Assembly (NCBI GenBank): GCA_963978905.1
Contig: OZ022259.1
Coordinates: 49,060,727 to 49,124,726 of the forward strand
Reading direction: 5' to 3'
Length of the DNA stretch: 64,000 bases
Source: Trichostrongylus colubriformis
Lineage: Eukaryota > Nematoda > Chromadorea > Rhabditida > Trichostrongylidae
A program made the translations under genes and the position numbers. Under the pieces are notes generated by a model. It had not been told where the DNA came from. It saw only the letters and a program-made list of their open reading frames with translations, and did not search any database. Positions within the stretch are counted from its first letter, which is position 1; each line of letters opens with the position of its first letter. This document shows positions 50,001 to 60,116 of this stretch, one piece after another.

Positions 50001-53000
50001 AGGAACTATTTTTACAAATGACGAGAAACGCGCGGTTACCACAAAAAGTCTGCACCGACAATAAGACCAGATGATCCTTTGCAAACAGTCGCTTTTCAGC
50101 CGACTTGAAAAGAACTTCGTGGGATTTGCTGGAGAAACATTTCCACGACAGAATAAAAATGTGTTCAGCAAGCAATTGTGCAGGCATGGATTGTTGAATA
50201 ACACAGAAACTCTGGAGAAGAAAAATTCGAAATGTTGAACTGTAGAGCTTACCGTTGGGTTTGATCGTGAGCACGAGCTCACCCCCATTTGGTGCAACTC
50301 GGGCGCTTCTGATGAAATCGACCACGGTGTCATGCGACATTGGCGTCACGTCACGGCCATTGATGAACAGAACCTAAAAGGGTGAGGGCCATCAGGGAAA
50401 AACGGAAAATAGCGAATATCTCAAGTAAAAGTTGAAAAATAACGAAATCCTGGGGCGAAGGTGGGTAGTGGAAGGTAGCGCGCACTTCACGAGAAAGTCC
50501 CGTCCCGTCGTGCGTAGTGGTTGGATAGTGGGACTGCTCACGTACATTCTGTTCCTACAATGCATCCCCGACTGCGGCAGACGACGGGGTGCTCACCTGC
50601 TCGGAGACTCCACCCACCCGGCCAGACTTTGTGGTGCTGTATCCTAGCCGGATTCACATTTTTCGCATGAAACCTTACATGCGGCCCACAACGCCAGTCC
50701 ACGCCAACCATCCCTCTGGGGTGGGTGAATTGGTACCAGACTCGCCTAGGAGGATAAAACTACTGCCTCGTACATCGGCTGGCCCCCGCAATAGTATGGA
50801 CATAAAGCGCTGCTATACTAGGAGGAAAAGGGTTATCAACAGGATTTTTACAGTTATATGTGCTCATAATAGACCCCAGGATTTGCTAGAATGGCTTTTG
50901 GCTTGGACATAATGACGGAGATGGTGAAAAAAGCAATTGCCGCATTGTTTCATTGTAACGACGAAACCGCATTTACCTGCTACTATGATCTGACTGGAAC
51001 TAGAATGCGCGGGCATCCCACAGTATGAATTAGATAATGCCAAAATTTATTTTTTAACAAATCTCCATGACTCATCTAATTCTACCCATAATCAAATACC
51101 CATGCACTCCTTTTGCAACTGACGCAAAGGCGATAAGATGTGGCATGTTCGCATGCCCAAAACGTGCAACTTTATTAGACAGTCGCTTTTTAGACCCTTT
51201 ATAAATTCACGTCAAAATAGATGATTGTGAATTGAAGTGAGCTTATGGGTTTTGAGATGCAGCTACTAATGATGAGTGCTCTATCCCGGTCCATAGCCGG
51301 AGTTAAGCATGATCGAAAGAATGAAGGGAAAATAGCCTGACTAAAATAGCCTCCTCTAGTCTCTGCACGAATAAGATCCCTACAAAGCCTTTCATACTGT
51401 CATTTACATGATCTCCCCTAACCGTAGCCCTTATCAAAAGTAAAAGGTGATATTTATTACTACTATCCACCCCCTCCTGGTAAACAACTGTTGATAGTCC
51501 GTCTTGCCTTAGGATTGTGGTTTTGGAGCCCTCTCAAAAGACCCCAAATATACCCATTCCCAACGCTAATAAACCGAAACACGACCCCTCTCAATCTTGA
51601 TGGAACTAACACGATTTTTTTTCAGAGAATCAGAAGGCCGACAAGACGCTGGCCATTGCTCTACCGTGGTCTGAACTTCCATCTGTATTTCGAAACGTGA
51701 AAAAGTTAGAGTAAATAGGAGATTCTGTGGACGGACTCAAAATAGCGCTATCAGGGACAAAAATGAGATCCTGCCAACTTCACCTGGACAATTATTTTCC
51801 ATTCCTTGGAAAAAATGTCTGGGCCATTCGAGAAGTCGACCCAATCAGCTTTTCCAAGCTTTTCCAAGCCAATCAAATAACCCGTAATAGCCTGAGGAAA
51901 ATGGCACAGTCATCGAATAGCTTTACACCTTACCTGATCGCCTTCATTGAGCCGTGGATGCGCTTTATCCGCAGGGCTTCCTGGAGCGACTCGAGAAACG
52001 ATAACCGGATAGTTTTGATCAGCACCACCCTTAACATTGAATTTTATTCATTAGTTATCACGTATTTTATTACGTATTACTTATTACGTATTTTATTTAT
52101 TTATTGTGTATTTTATTTTTTAACATAATACTTTAATTATTGTCTTAACGCATACTAATTAATTATTCTTAATTACAATATTGGCCTATATGATTTGAAA
52201 GAGGAACCGCCTTATAATTTTGAAAACTTACCTTAACGTTGAAACCGAACCGTCCCATACCGTCAGGTCGCATCCGAATCGTTACCAACGAATCCTCAGT
52301 GACTGGTGAATTAGACTGAAATTAATAAAATTAATATAATGAACACTAAAAAATAGGTCAAAATTCAATGAATATGCTACCAAGAACATTTTCAAGTTCA
52401 AAAAATCAGGTGTATAGCAAAACATATCAAGAAATGGTTTGTAACTCAGTAAACTTAAAAGTAACTACTTCCAGTAAAAATCCATAGACTGGTGAGGAGC
52501 ACATATTACCAATATTCAATTTATCGAGAAAGTAGTGATTCGGTCTTCCCTGAAGACTACCTCAGGAGAACCACGCTGAGATACGTAGAGGATGTTTCAG
52601 TTATAACCACAGCCGACGAAAAACAATCGCCTTTGCCAACGTACAGAGTGGCAGACGGTCCAAAAGATGCATCGGGATGTACACGCAAACATTTAATTGA
52701 AGCTTCTGTGTGCGGTCAGAAAAACGTTCTAGAAAAAACCATATTGATTGTGGTATTTTTGATTTTTGATAGTTGTGACTATTGTCGCAGCTCGCGATGC
52801 GAAAGTTGTTACAACTATACTGAGTTATGGGCAAAAGCTTCGGTTTCGGACGGGACAGTTCATGGATAGTTCTAGTACAGTCCATAGATTCCGACAGAGA
52901 TCAACTTGCTGATTCCTGCAACTCCTTCCATGATATCGAAGTAGGATGGCACGCAACGAGCAGTTGAAGACACCGGGAGGAGGCAGTTTTGGCTTACGGT

Positions 53001-56000
53001 ATGGGCTTACGATGGCTTGCAAATCTTCAGTTGCACACATGAGCCTTGCCAAGACGTCGAGTAGTAAGTCTTTGGCTTTTTTTTAATCATGAATCCCGTT
53101 TTTTCCTAATCTTTCGCTTATTCTTCCTTCATTGTTTCACTTGCTTGTTGCTGTGTATTGTTTCACAAATTTGAAATCATATGAATGAAATCAAAATCGC
53201 CCTACGTGACATCACATGACAGTGGCGCCGGCCCGCCTCAAGCGTGCAGCTCGAGGTGAAGCGCGCTAGAATCGTAACAGCGCCCCAAAATCTCGTTTTT
53301 CAACGAAATTTTAGTCACACATTACCTTTTCTGAGTACGAATGTCCATTCATAGAGGAGAGGAGGAGAGTGTTTTGAAATACGCTTTCCTTCCTTGCCCC
53401 CTCTCTCTCGATGCCTTCAAGGCATTTGGAAACGATCTTTCTCATTTGGTTTCTTGCAAAACCAGAGAATTAGCTGCCGAGGATCCAAGATCCTATTCAA
53501 CAACTAAATATATTTTACATATGCTGAGGTATGGGCAAAAGCTTCAGTCTCGGACGGGACTCGAACCACACAACCATAGTGCTGACTAGCTATGGTAAAT
53601 ATACCGTTCAGAAGCTGAGTTAAGGTGAAAGGAGTGTCGGTAGTATAATGGATTAGCCCGAAAAACATGGATTGCGAGTTCGAGTCCTGTCCGACAGCGA
53701 AGCTTTTGCCCATAATTCAGCATACTTCTAACAACTTTCGCAGCGCAGGCTGCGGCGAAAATCAGCAGCTATCAAAAATCAAAATTACCAGTATAAATAT
53801 AGTAGATTTCCTCGGCTAATTTCGAAATATCTTCCCCAAATGTCTCGCAGTCATTTCAACATGCCTTCCTCACTTCGTTACTAATTAGGCGGTGTTCATT
53901 AATTTCTAAAAGTCACGGTAGAGTCCGGCTGGTGGCGGCATTCATGCATGGAAAATTCCAATGCAGATAGGCACGTATGAGCAGAACGCTCGAATTGCTT
54001 AGGAATGCCGCTGCTACTGCTGCAGCAGCTGCTGATTCAATCGGAAATTCTTCTAACGAATTCATCTCAAAAAATGATTATCGGGCTCTGCACTGACTTG
54101 AGTTCTTGAATTAGGAATAAAATAGCAAATACCCTAGAAGAACGAGATTTTGATAACTACAGCGCGATTTGATCGCGTCAGTGAGATATGCAACCTCTAA
54201 CTAAGCCGCTGAAACAACACCGAATGTGGTGCTCTATTTGATTTTTGGGGGTGTCCTAGTTCACCTGAACCCTGTATTATCAAAAAGCATCTTAAAAAAG
54301 TTGAGTTCTAGAATCAAAGGAAACGTTCTCAAAAAATTGAACTTTTCTGTCAAACTTATATTTATGTTGCAACTGCTTACCAAGGGCCATGCAAAGTTTC
54401 ACGCAAAAAAAGCAGAAATCCGGCTGGGATAGAGCTGTTCAAATTCACGTTCGACGGGTTAGGCGTCGAAGGGGGTGCGGTTACGAGAGCTTCAGGAACA
54501 AGGAAGCGACGGTCACATGGTCAGGGACGCACAGCGAAAAAGAAGTCAACAATAGGCAGGAAATCCTAAACTGCTCATTTTGCGCCGACAGCTGTTCCAG
54601 TGTAGCTGACTAAAATCCTAAACAAGGTTTGAATATACTACTGTTCTCCCAGTGTTTCTATTTCTGCATCTAAAAAAAGAAATTTCTCGGTTCCTTTCGT
54701 GTCTGTGTTCATGTACTAAACCTAGTAGAGTGATTTTGACGAAAATCAAAATCATGGAATTCCCGTGGACGATTCCCTCGATAAAACTCCGATAATCACT
54801 ATAAACACGATTTAATGACTATACTTCAGCAACATCGTGTCTGAATGCAGGGGGCAACTTTGCTATAGCGAGGAACAGATGCGTTGCCATGATGGAACGC
54901 GGCGCAAGTAAAAATCTGTGTTCATGATCCCAATTCCCGTCAATCGCAATCGTTGATTTCATAATTTCAAATCTTCAGCCTTGACACAAAACTACAATGA
55001 GTGAAAAAAGTTTTCTAGGACAGCGCATCTCCACGTAGGAATACATTTTCTAGCAAAAAAGTAGTGCATGTCACGGGCGACAAGAACGTAAAAATTTGGT
55101 GCAATTTAAAGTCTCACATGAACATTTTAATCGTAAAAAATGTTATGAAATAATAACATGAAGACTAGACTGTTTGAGGTTGGTGGTGAGCCTGTAACAA
55201 GTTAAAAGAGGCAAAAAAAGGGACAATTGAAGAGCTGATTTACTGGTTTTCTTTGCTGTATGTAGCAAAGAAAGGAGAACTTTTATGGAAAAAGAATAGA
55301 TCTCGATAATTATACGTGAATAAAATCAATAAAAAAGGATTAGTTTGAATGATGCAAGGACTAAATAAAGAAAGCAAAGAAAATAAGCACCGACCTTGTT
55401 GCTTTGAGGTGAACGCCTAGCCATGGGAGGACTGGCTCCTATTCCTGAGGTATGTGAGGAATAACTGAAATCGAAGAAATGGCTTTCTAGCGACTTCCAG
55501 AAAGTTTGAATTTTTAGCTCAATATTTTTCAAAAATTCAAAATCACATATCTAACCACATTTTGCCACTGCTGTCGGTCGAGGGAATTTTGTTTATTGTT
55601 TATAGGAATTAAAGTGCTTCATATAGAAATTGAAGTGTTTTAAGTGAACGTAAATCGATAATAATTACATAGTGTAGTAAGGGGCTGTTAGCCGCATGGT
55701 CATAACATACGAGAACAAAAGTGCTAAGTGCTAGAAAACTGGTAATACCTCGCGACTGACGATCGGGGACTCGCTCCACATCCTTGGCTGAGCCTCGGCG
55801 ACGCCTTCGCAGCCGCATTCAAGGGCGGTTTCGCGGACAGCGCTGAAAGCGTCAATGTTTCGAAAATGCTCTCGGGTGGTTTTTCTCCGGCACTTACGAG
55901 CCCCTTCAGGCACCATCAAGTGCCGGCTTTTTTCGAAAACGTGGAATGAAAAATTATCCTGGAGAATTCCTCGGGTAAAAAAAAAAGGCGGATGTATGGA

Positions 56001-56728
56001 TACAAAAAAACTTGTTAAATTATGAGCGACATTTTTTTTTTGAAGAATTGCGGAAGACAAGGAAAAAGAATTCCACGGATTTTTCTCAGCTCCTCTGAGG
56101 CTTATTGCATATATCTGCTGGATAGTGCATGGGTTCAAGAACAGGTACTGATTTTACGCACCTAGCTAATCGATATCCACCTCCACCTGTGCGAGCTTTG
56201 AGGACCAGGGTACACCGGGTGCCGAGGATTCCTCGACAGGAGGGAGTCGTATTTGACGGGTGAGATGGGTGGGGGTTGTAAATGCAGAGGTCAGCGGTCT
56301 AAGGCTAGATGATAAGCGGAACGTTTCGTCAGTTGACCCTGTTATGTAAGAAAATGTGATTGAATTTGAGTGATCAGCACAAAATTACTGTAATAAAATA
56401 CTTAGTAATACTATTCAATCGGCAATAGTTATTTATATGAAGAGGTTATGTAGATATTGAAAGAAAGGGAGGTCGTATATAGATCGCTGTTGAGGAGGGG
56501 GGGGGGTCGTACTGAGAGGATACAATGCGCGAAGGAAGCCCAGGAGACGGAAATACATATGTTGAACTCACTTCCATTGCCATAGCCATTGGTGTTCGAG
56601 TAGGTAGTGCCGTAGACGTTCGAATTTGTGCATCCGTTCGAAAGGAAGCCATTTTGCATGGAACGTCTTGATGTCGGCGTTCCACCGCTTGGAGGTCGAT
56701 GATGTACGGCCGCAGTGGACGTGCATGC
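44023..56728 (-). CDS. ptp-1: PTP-1-like non-receptor tyrosine phosphatase (PTPN3/4 class): linker, PDZ and catalytic domain
   Basis: Fourteen exons read continuously on the - strand for 528 residues plus stop. High to low they are 56728-56572, 55842-55749, 55464-55395, 52315-52232, 52029-51934, 50373-50253, 49377-49220, 49143-49073, 48997-48910, 47409-47237, 47144-47042, 45572-45474, 45361-45176 and 44109-44023 (TAA at 44025-44023). The first three encode a Ser/Asn/Gly-rich linker. The next three form the PDZ domain: [10 protein letters not shown] is the carboxylate-binding loop, followed by [20 protein letters not shown] and VLFINGRD. The catalytic part has [17 protein letters not shown] (phosphotyrosine-recognition loop), [26 protein letters not shown], a WPDHGVPDD acid loop, the P-loop [10 protein letters not shown] with its Cys and Arg, and the Q-loop [14 protein letters not shown]. 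Human PTPN4 has the same motifs in the same order. All catalytic residues are present, so it should be an active cytoplasmic phosphatase. It dephosphorylates phosphotyrosine; the FERM domain usual in this class targets the protein to the cortex. Further 5' exons continue to the right. Confidence 0.92.
46195..46268 (-). repeat. tRNA-like sequence (SINE head or tRNA pseudogene)
   Basis: On the - strand AAGTGGTTCAGCGGTAGAGT is a convincing A-box arm and AGGTTTGAATCC a B-box. The T stem has mismatches and no clean cloverleaf forms, so it is not called as a tRNA gene. A similar A-box (GTGGTTCAGTGGTAACATGC) occurs on the same strand at about 46053-46080, and another (CAGTTCAGTGGTAGAATTTG) on the + strand at about 44611. 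All three are in ptp-1 introns. Confidence 0.35.
47998..48184. mobile_element. Short GC-rich MITE-like element, copy in ptp-1 intron
   Basis: The ends are GGTCACCGTCAGACTTCGCG at the left and GCCTAACGGTGACC at the right, imperfect inverted repeats. The interior is made of loosely periodic TTGCGA/TCTGCGA words and is richer in G+C than its surroundings. A second copy with similar ends and the same words is at 32094-32242. It lies in the intron between ptp-1 catalytic exons and has no coding capacity. Confidence 0.55.
50660..51050 (+). repeat. SINE-A copy interrupted by a ~160-base insertion
   Basis: SINE-A body words (GGGTGGGTGAATTGGTACCA, AGGAGGATAAAACTACTG, GGCTGGCCCCCGCAA) stop at about 50788. 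They resume at about 50955 with TCATTGTAACGACG, ACCTGCTACTATGATCTGAC, GAACTAGAATGCGCGGGCAT. The inserted stretch, 50789-50947, matches another locus at 46.46 kb. The copy is in a ptp-1 intron, opposite in orientation to the gene. The tRNA-like head is missing or too diverged to see. Confidence 0.55.
50795..50912 (+). repeat. Insert repeat, second copy at 46455-46575
   Basis: AAAGCGCTGCTATACTAGGA, GTTATCAACAGGATTTTTAC, and ATTTGCTAGAATGGCTTTTG at this site correspond to AAAGCGTTGCTATACTAGGA, GTATCAACAGGAGTTTTACA and ATTTGCTAGGATGGCTTTTG at 46455-46575. Identity is about 85 percent over roughly 115 bases, and both are on the + strand. It interrupts a SINE-A copy here, which shows that it is mobile or was mobile. 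Confidence 0.6.
52740..52865 (-). repeat. SINE-B copy, tail part
   Basis: On the - strand it reads GTCCCGTCCGAAACCGAAGC, TTTTGCCCATAACTCAGTAT, AACAACTTTCGCATCGCG and ACTATCAAAAATCAAAAA. This matches the tail of the 53632 copy throughout. Only the end of the tRNA-like head is left. It lies in the ptp-1 intron between the linker exon at 55395 and the PDZ exon at 52315. Confidence 0.55.
53515..53610 (-). repeat. SINE-B copy, head and start of tail
   Basis: The - strand reads ATAGCTAGTCAGCACTATGG, then the B-box GGTTCGAGTCCCGTCCGAGA and the family tail GAAGCTTTTGCCCATACCTC, AGCATATG. It stands head to head with the + strand copy at 53632, so the pair forms an inverted repeat with about 25 bases between. 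Confidence 0.5.
53632..53790 (+). repeat. SINE-B copy, tRNA-like head with CAAAAATCAAAA tail
   Basis: The head TGTCGGTAGTATAATGGATT resembles a tRNA A-box region, GAGTTCGAGTCCTG is a good B box, and TGTCGG...CCGACA can pair like an acceptor stem, but the 62-base unit is too short for a functional tRNA. The tail is GAAGCTTTTGCCCATAATTC, then ACAACTTTCGCAGCG and AGCTATCAAAAATCAAAAT. Two further copies lie within 1 kb. Confidence 0.6.
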
Positions 56729-57109
56729 CTGCAACAAGATGCCAATCGGACTTGTTTTAGAGTAGACTCAGAGTTCATTGGATTCCTTTTATTTCTCCGC
56801 ACCCTCTAGTTTAACGTGCTGATCTTTTTTTTTTAAAGAATGGCCGAGAAAGATCGCGGAAAAGGAAGATTGACGCCAAGGACGATTCCCATCTTTAGGC
56901 TGCACATTTCTTATGCCAAAAACCTCGTTCCAATGAAGTGTGATTAGCATTTGTTGAATCAAAAGACGTAGTCGACCTTCCTGAATGCGCCACGCTTTTT
57001 ACATCCATTACCGTAGTGGTAATTGAATGGGCAAGTGGCATAATCAATGATTTGGACAAGCTGATACAGTGTTATGTTTCTATTCTATTAACGCTAATAT
57101 GTTGGTGTT

Positions 57110-57215
57110 GGGTGGAGGTGGTGTAGTGGCAGGTGGCGCGCATTCCAATACTCATGGTGCAGGGATCAAACCCCGCATCAACGCCCTTCCAGGTAAGCAA
57201 ACCTTCCGTAATTCG
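57110..57215 (+). repeat. SINE-A head fragment
   Basis: GGGTGGAGGTGGTGTAGTGG gives the best A-box of the family (TGGTGTAGTGGC), and the B-box-like GGGATCAAACCCC follows. CCTTCCAGGTAAGCAAACCTTCC matches the start of the SINE-A body, after which similarity ends just before a TTTA microsatellite at 57261. It lies in a ptp-1 intron. Confidence 0.5.
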
Positions 57216-57260
57216 GGATCGGAGAGCTGTTGTCAGACTTGCTTGAGAGGATACCCTTCA

Positions 57261-57261
57261 T

Positions 57262-57292
<31 letters not shown>

Positions 57293-57293
57293 T
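57261..57293 (+). repeat. TTTA microsatellite
   Basis: Eight uninterrupted TTTA units directly follow a truncated SINE-A fragment, in a ptp-1 intron. Confidence 0.9.
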
Positions 57294-58329
57294 CATGCGC
57301 TCAAGGCCACAATCAGTAGAAGAGAACAACAAGTGTTAGCATAATTACAAACTGAACATTTCGAAAAACCAAACAGCAAAAATTTAGCCCCGAACAAGAA
57401 CCGTGCACTGATCAGTGAGGTACATTTATGTAGAAGAAAAGGCAAGGAAAAGTCGCCAAATGGGCCTTGATGTTGCTGTTTTTGTCATAGTATGAAGATA
57501 AGTAAATGAAACTGGAAGGATAAAGTGTTTATTGCTTTGCCCCGCGTAACTACCCGAGATTCTATGCATGCAAAGACGTTGCGATGGTGGCGTCCACTAC
57601 TGCTGCTCTATCCTTCGTCTTCTAGAATAGACACTTGACAGGAAGGATTGTGCAGAGTTGGGTTCGCTCGAAATCGAAGCTCTGATGAAATCACCCCAAA
57701 ATAAGAACCTGAGTCAACTAACTTGACCTTTTACTTTGAAAATATTGAAATCGAATTATAATCACTATTCTACGATATCCAGAACAGGAATACGGGATTC
57801 TCTTTCTTTTTGGTGGAAGCCCGAAGCTCATCAAGGCCCAACATTCGCGGCCATCAATTAATTGGCTGCCATCTATTCATTTGAGATCTTCCATTCATTA
57901 AACTTGTTTTTCGCATGAAGACAAGCAGTATGTAATTGCGCCATAACTTCTCCTCATTACTTTTTCGAGGGACGTCTGGATAAGTTGAAAAAGTCAAGAA
58001 TAGTGCTGTGGCCAGCGAATCCGCTGTTCGTTTCGCAAGATCAAAAGTTATCGACCGCGCAAGAAGAAGAAGCTCCCAAAGTCGGGAAAATTGCATTTCT
58101 TAGCGCTTTCTCGGAATTCATATGGGTGGGTTTCAGACGTTTTCAGGGTCCTTACGACAGACGGCTGAAAGACTGGCACACATAAAGAAATGTTGCAGCG
58201 ACGACCATTCGATGGGCTTTTATTTATACTTGGCATTCAGGGTGTCGAGAAGAGTAAAATACAGAAAGTGAAAATTCATACAAGAGTGAACCCATGCTGA
58301 GAGGAAGGTGCTAAAGTAACAAAAAGCAC

Positions 58330-58555
58330 TGCCTCCACCACAATGGCCACAAGCCAACCAAGTTTTCCCTTCCTCTGGGGTAGGCGAGTTGATATTAGAC
58401 ACGTTTGGAAGGGAAAAAGCCCTGACTTGACCATAGGCTGGCTCCGCAACTCATTGTACAGCCCGAATAGCATTCACCTGCCATCACGATTCTGAGTGGA
58501 ACTCGAATGCGCGGCGCATCCCACAGAAAAAATTTGTTAATGCTAAAAACTGCAT
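58330..58555 (+). repeat. SINE-A body and tail fragment
   Basis: CCAACCAAGTTTTCCCTTCC, CTGGGGTAGGCGAGTTGATA, CAACTCATTGTACAGCCCGA, ACCTGCCATCACGATTCTGA, GTGGAACTCGAATGCGCGGC and GCATCCCACAG follow the SINE-A order. The tRNA-like head is absent (5' truncated). A shorter tail-only piece is at about 26770-26825 and a head-only piece at about 17170-17215. Confidence 0.5.
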
Positions 58556-59120
58556 CCTTCATCCATCACTAACAGCCGCCCTCGCAGTCAGTCTATAGGT
58601 CAAATCGGAATCAAATGTTACCATGATTTCGAGTGGAAGCAGAAAGCGTGGAGCATTCCAGAAAGGGATCGATCGGGCCAGATGATTTATCTTTTGTGAT
58701 AAGAAGTGATCCTCCAAAGTATGGTGAAATCCATTTTGCTAATCTTTCACATTTAAGCCTCGATATTCATCGCAATTGACACCATTCTGGAAGGACCGTT
58801 GGCAAACATAGTTATGCAAACATATCCACACCACAGACACACCATTCACAAACACTTTCTAATTTTCAATTTTAATGGAAAAGGAAAGGCTCCTAGCGCA
58901 AGGGCAAGGGAGAGGTGTAAGCAAGTAATGAAACGTGGCTTTGTAGAGGGTTGAGACGTGAAATCCTCTCTAAAAAAGCGTGAAGACTAGCCACTCTTTC
59001 TTCCCGTATGGAAAAAGATTCAACAGTTTGCGGAAACAAATACGGCGAGAAAGACGTTCTCAGAAAAATATCTCGAAAAATAATTGACCATACGAGAACC
59101 GGAATTTCACAGCGCATTAC

Positions 59121-59208
59121 CTCCCGCTCGAACAAACGAATCGCAGCCGCGATATCGATTTTCGGCTGATTACGACTGTAGAAAGACCTAGACATTTGAA
59201 GACTAAAT
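59121..59208 (-). CDS. ptp-1: Probable ptp-1 linker exon (FERM-PDZ linker)
   Basis: On the - strand, acceptor CTTTCAACAG precedes 59208 and donor GTAATG follows 59121. In the frame that ends in phase 0, which the next exon at 56728 requires, it encodes MSRSFYSRNQPK followed by IDIAAAIRLFERE. A second acceptor, CTTTCTACAG, would start the exon at 59175. There is no domain signature, as expected for linker sequence. The first codon needs two bases from the preceding exon. Confidence is limited because support comes only from splice sites and phase. Confidence 0.5.
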
Positions 59209-59839
59209 CTGTTGAAAGAATATAGCAGTAATAGTTGAGCACATAATGTTGATCACAGAAATATAGTTATAGTTGGCAGTAAAATTGTGTAGTACGGTAG
59301 GAGTACTGTAGAAAGCTGTGGGAGGCGAAGGAACTCGCAGGGCTAATCCATCATGTCCCGTTGACTTGCATCTGTGCTGCACGAGACCAACCGCTCACCA
59401 CTGAGCAAGGTGGCTGTGGAGGAAACATTGCGCGACGGAAAGAGTCGCTGAGAGATTTGTGAGCGCGGAAAAATGCTCGAGAAATGTCGAGGACGCGAGG
59501 AAAACCCAGCAGAGCTGAGTCAACACGCACACTCACAAGACATGGTAGGATTTACGCACGTGCACGCCATTAATCACGGGAATTAATGTGAATGAATTCG
59601 AATATTTGGACTGTTGAAAAAAGTTCTAGAGTGAACCTTTGTCAGTGTCCTTGGATGAGATCCGCCGAAACTTAACGCTCTATAGGTTCAGATACTTGCC
59701 CCATCAAGTAACCTAATGGAGTAAGACATCTGGCAGTGCATTGAAATTGCGATGGTAGAGGACAAAACTGAATTCTATCTAAGCAGCTTGGTGTTTGAGC
59801 TAATATGCAATGTTGGTAAAGTTAAAGTTAAAGTGTAAA

Positions 59840-60116
59840 GTTTTTGGCGCTGATCAGTCCCCACTGTGGGATGCGCCGCGCATCCTAGTTCCTATCTGAA
59901 TCGTGGTAGCAGATTAATGCGATATGGCCTGTACAATGACTAGCGGGGACCAATGCCATTCAGTGCTTTTATCCTCCCAAATGAGCCTGATACCAAATAA
60001 CCGAGCCCGGAGGCATGGAAAGCCTGGTTGGTCTGGTTGGACATTTATGCTAGATTTGATCCCCGCACCACGATAGTGGGAGCGCAAGCCACCTGTCACT
60101 ACATCGCCACTACCCG
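59840..60116 (-). repeat. SINE-A copy, fullest head-to-tail example
   Basis: Read on the - strand it starts GGGTAGTGGCGATGTAGTGA, has a B-box-like GGGGATCAAATC, the body words CCAACCAGGCTTTCCATGCC and GGGAGGATAAAAGCACTGAA, and the tail ACGATTCAGATAGGAACTAG, GCGCGGCGCATCCCACAG, CTGATCAGCGCCAAAAACTT. It ends in simple ACTTTA units. It lies in a ptp-1 intron in the same orientation as the gene. The A and B box spacing fits Pol III transcription of a tRNA-derived SINE. Confidence 0.6.

Noticed and set aside
53635..53696. tRNA gene on the + strand
   Set aside because: The 62-base unit has an acceptor-like pairing and a B box but is too short for a normal tRNA and the T stem is weak. Copies nearby show it is a SINE head.
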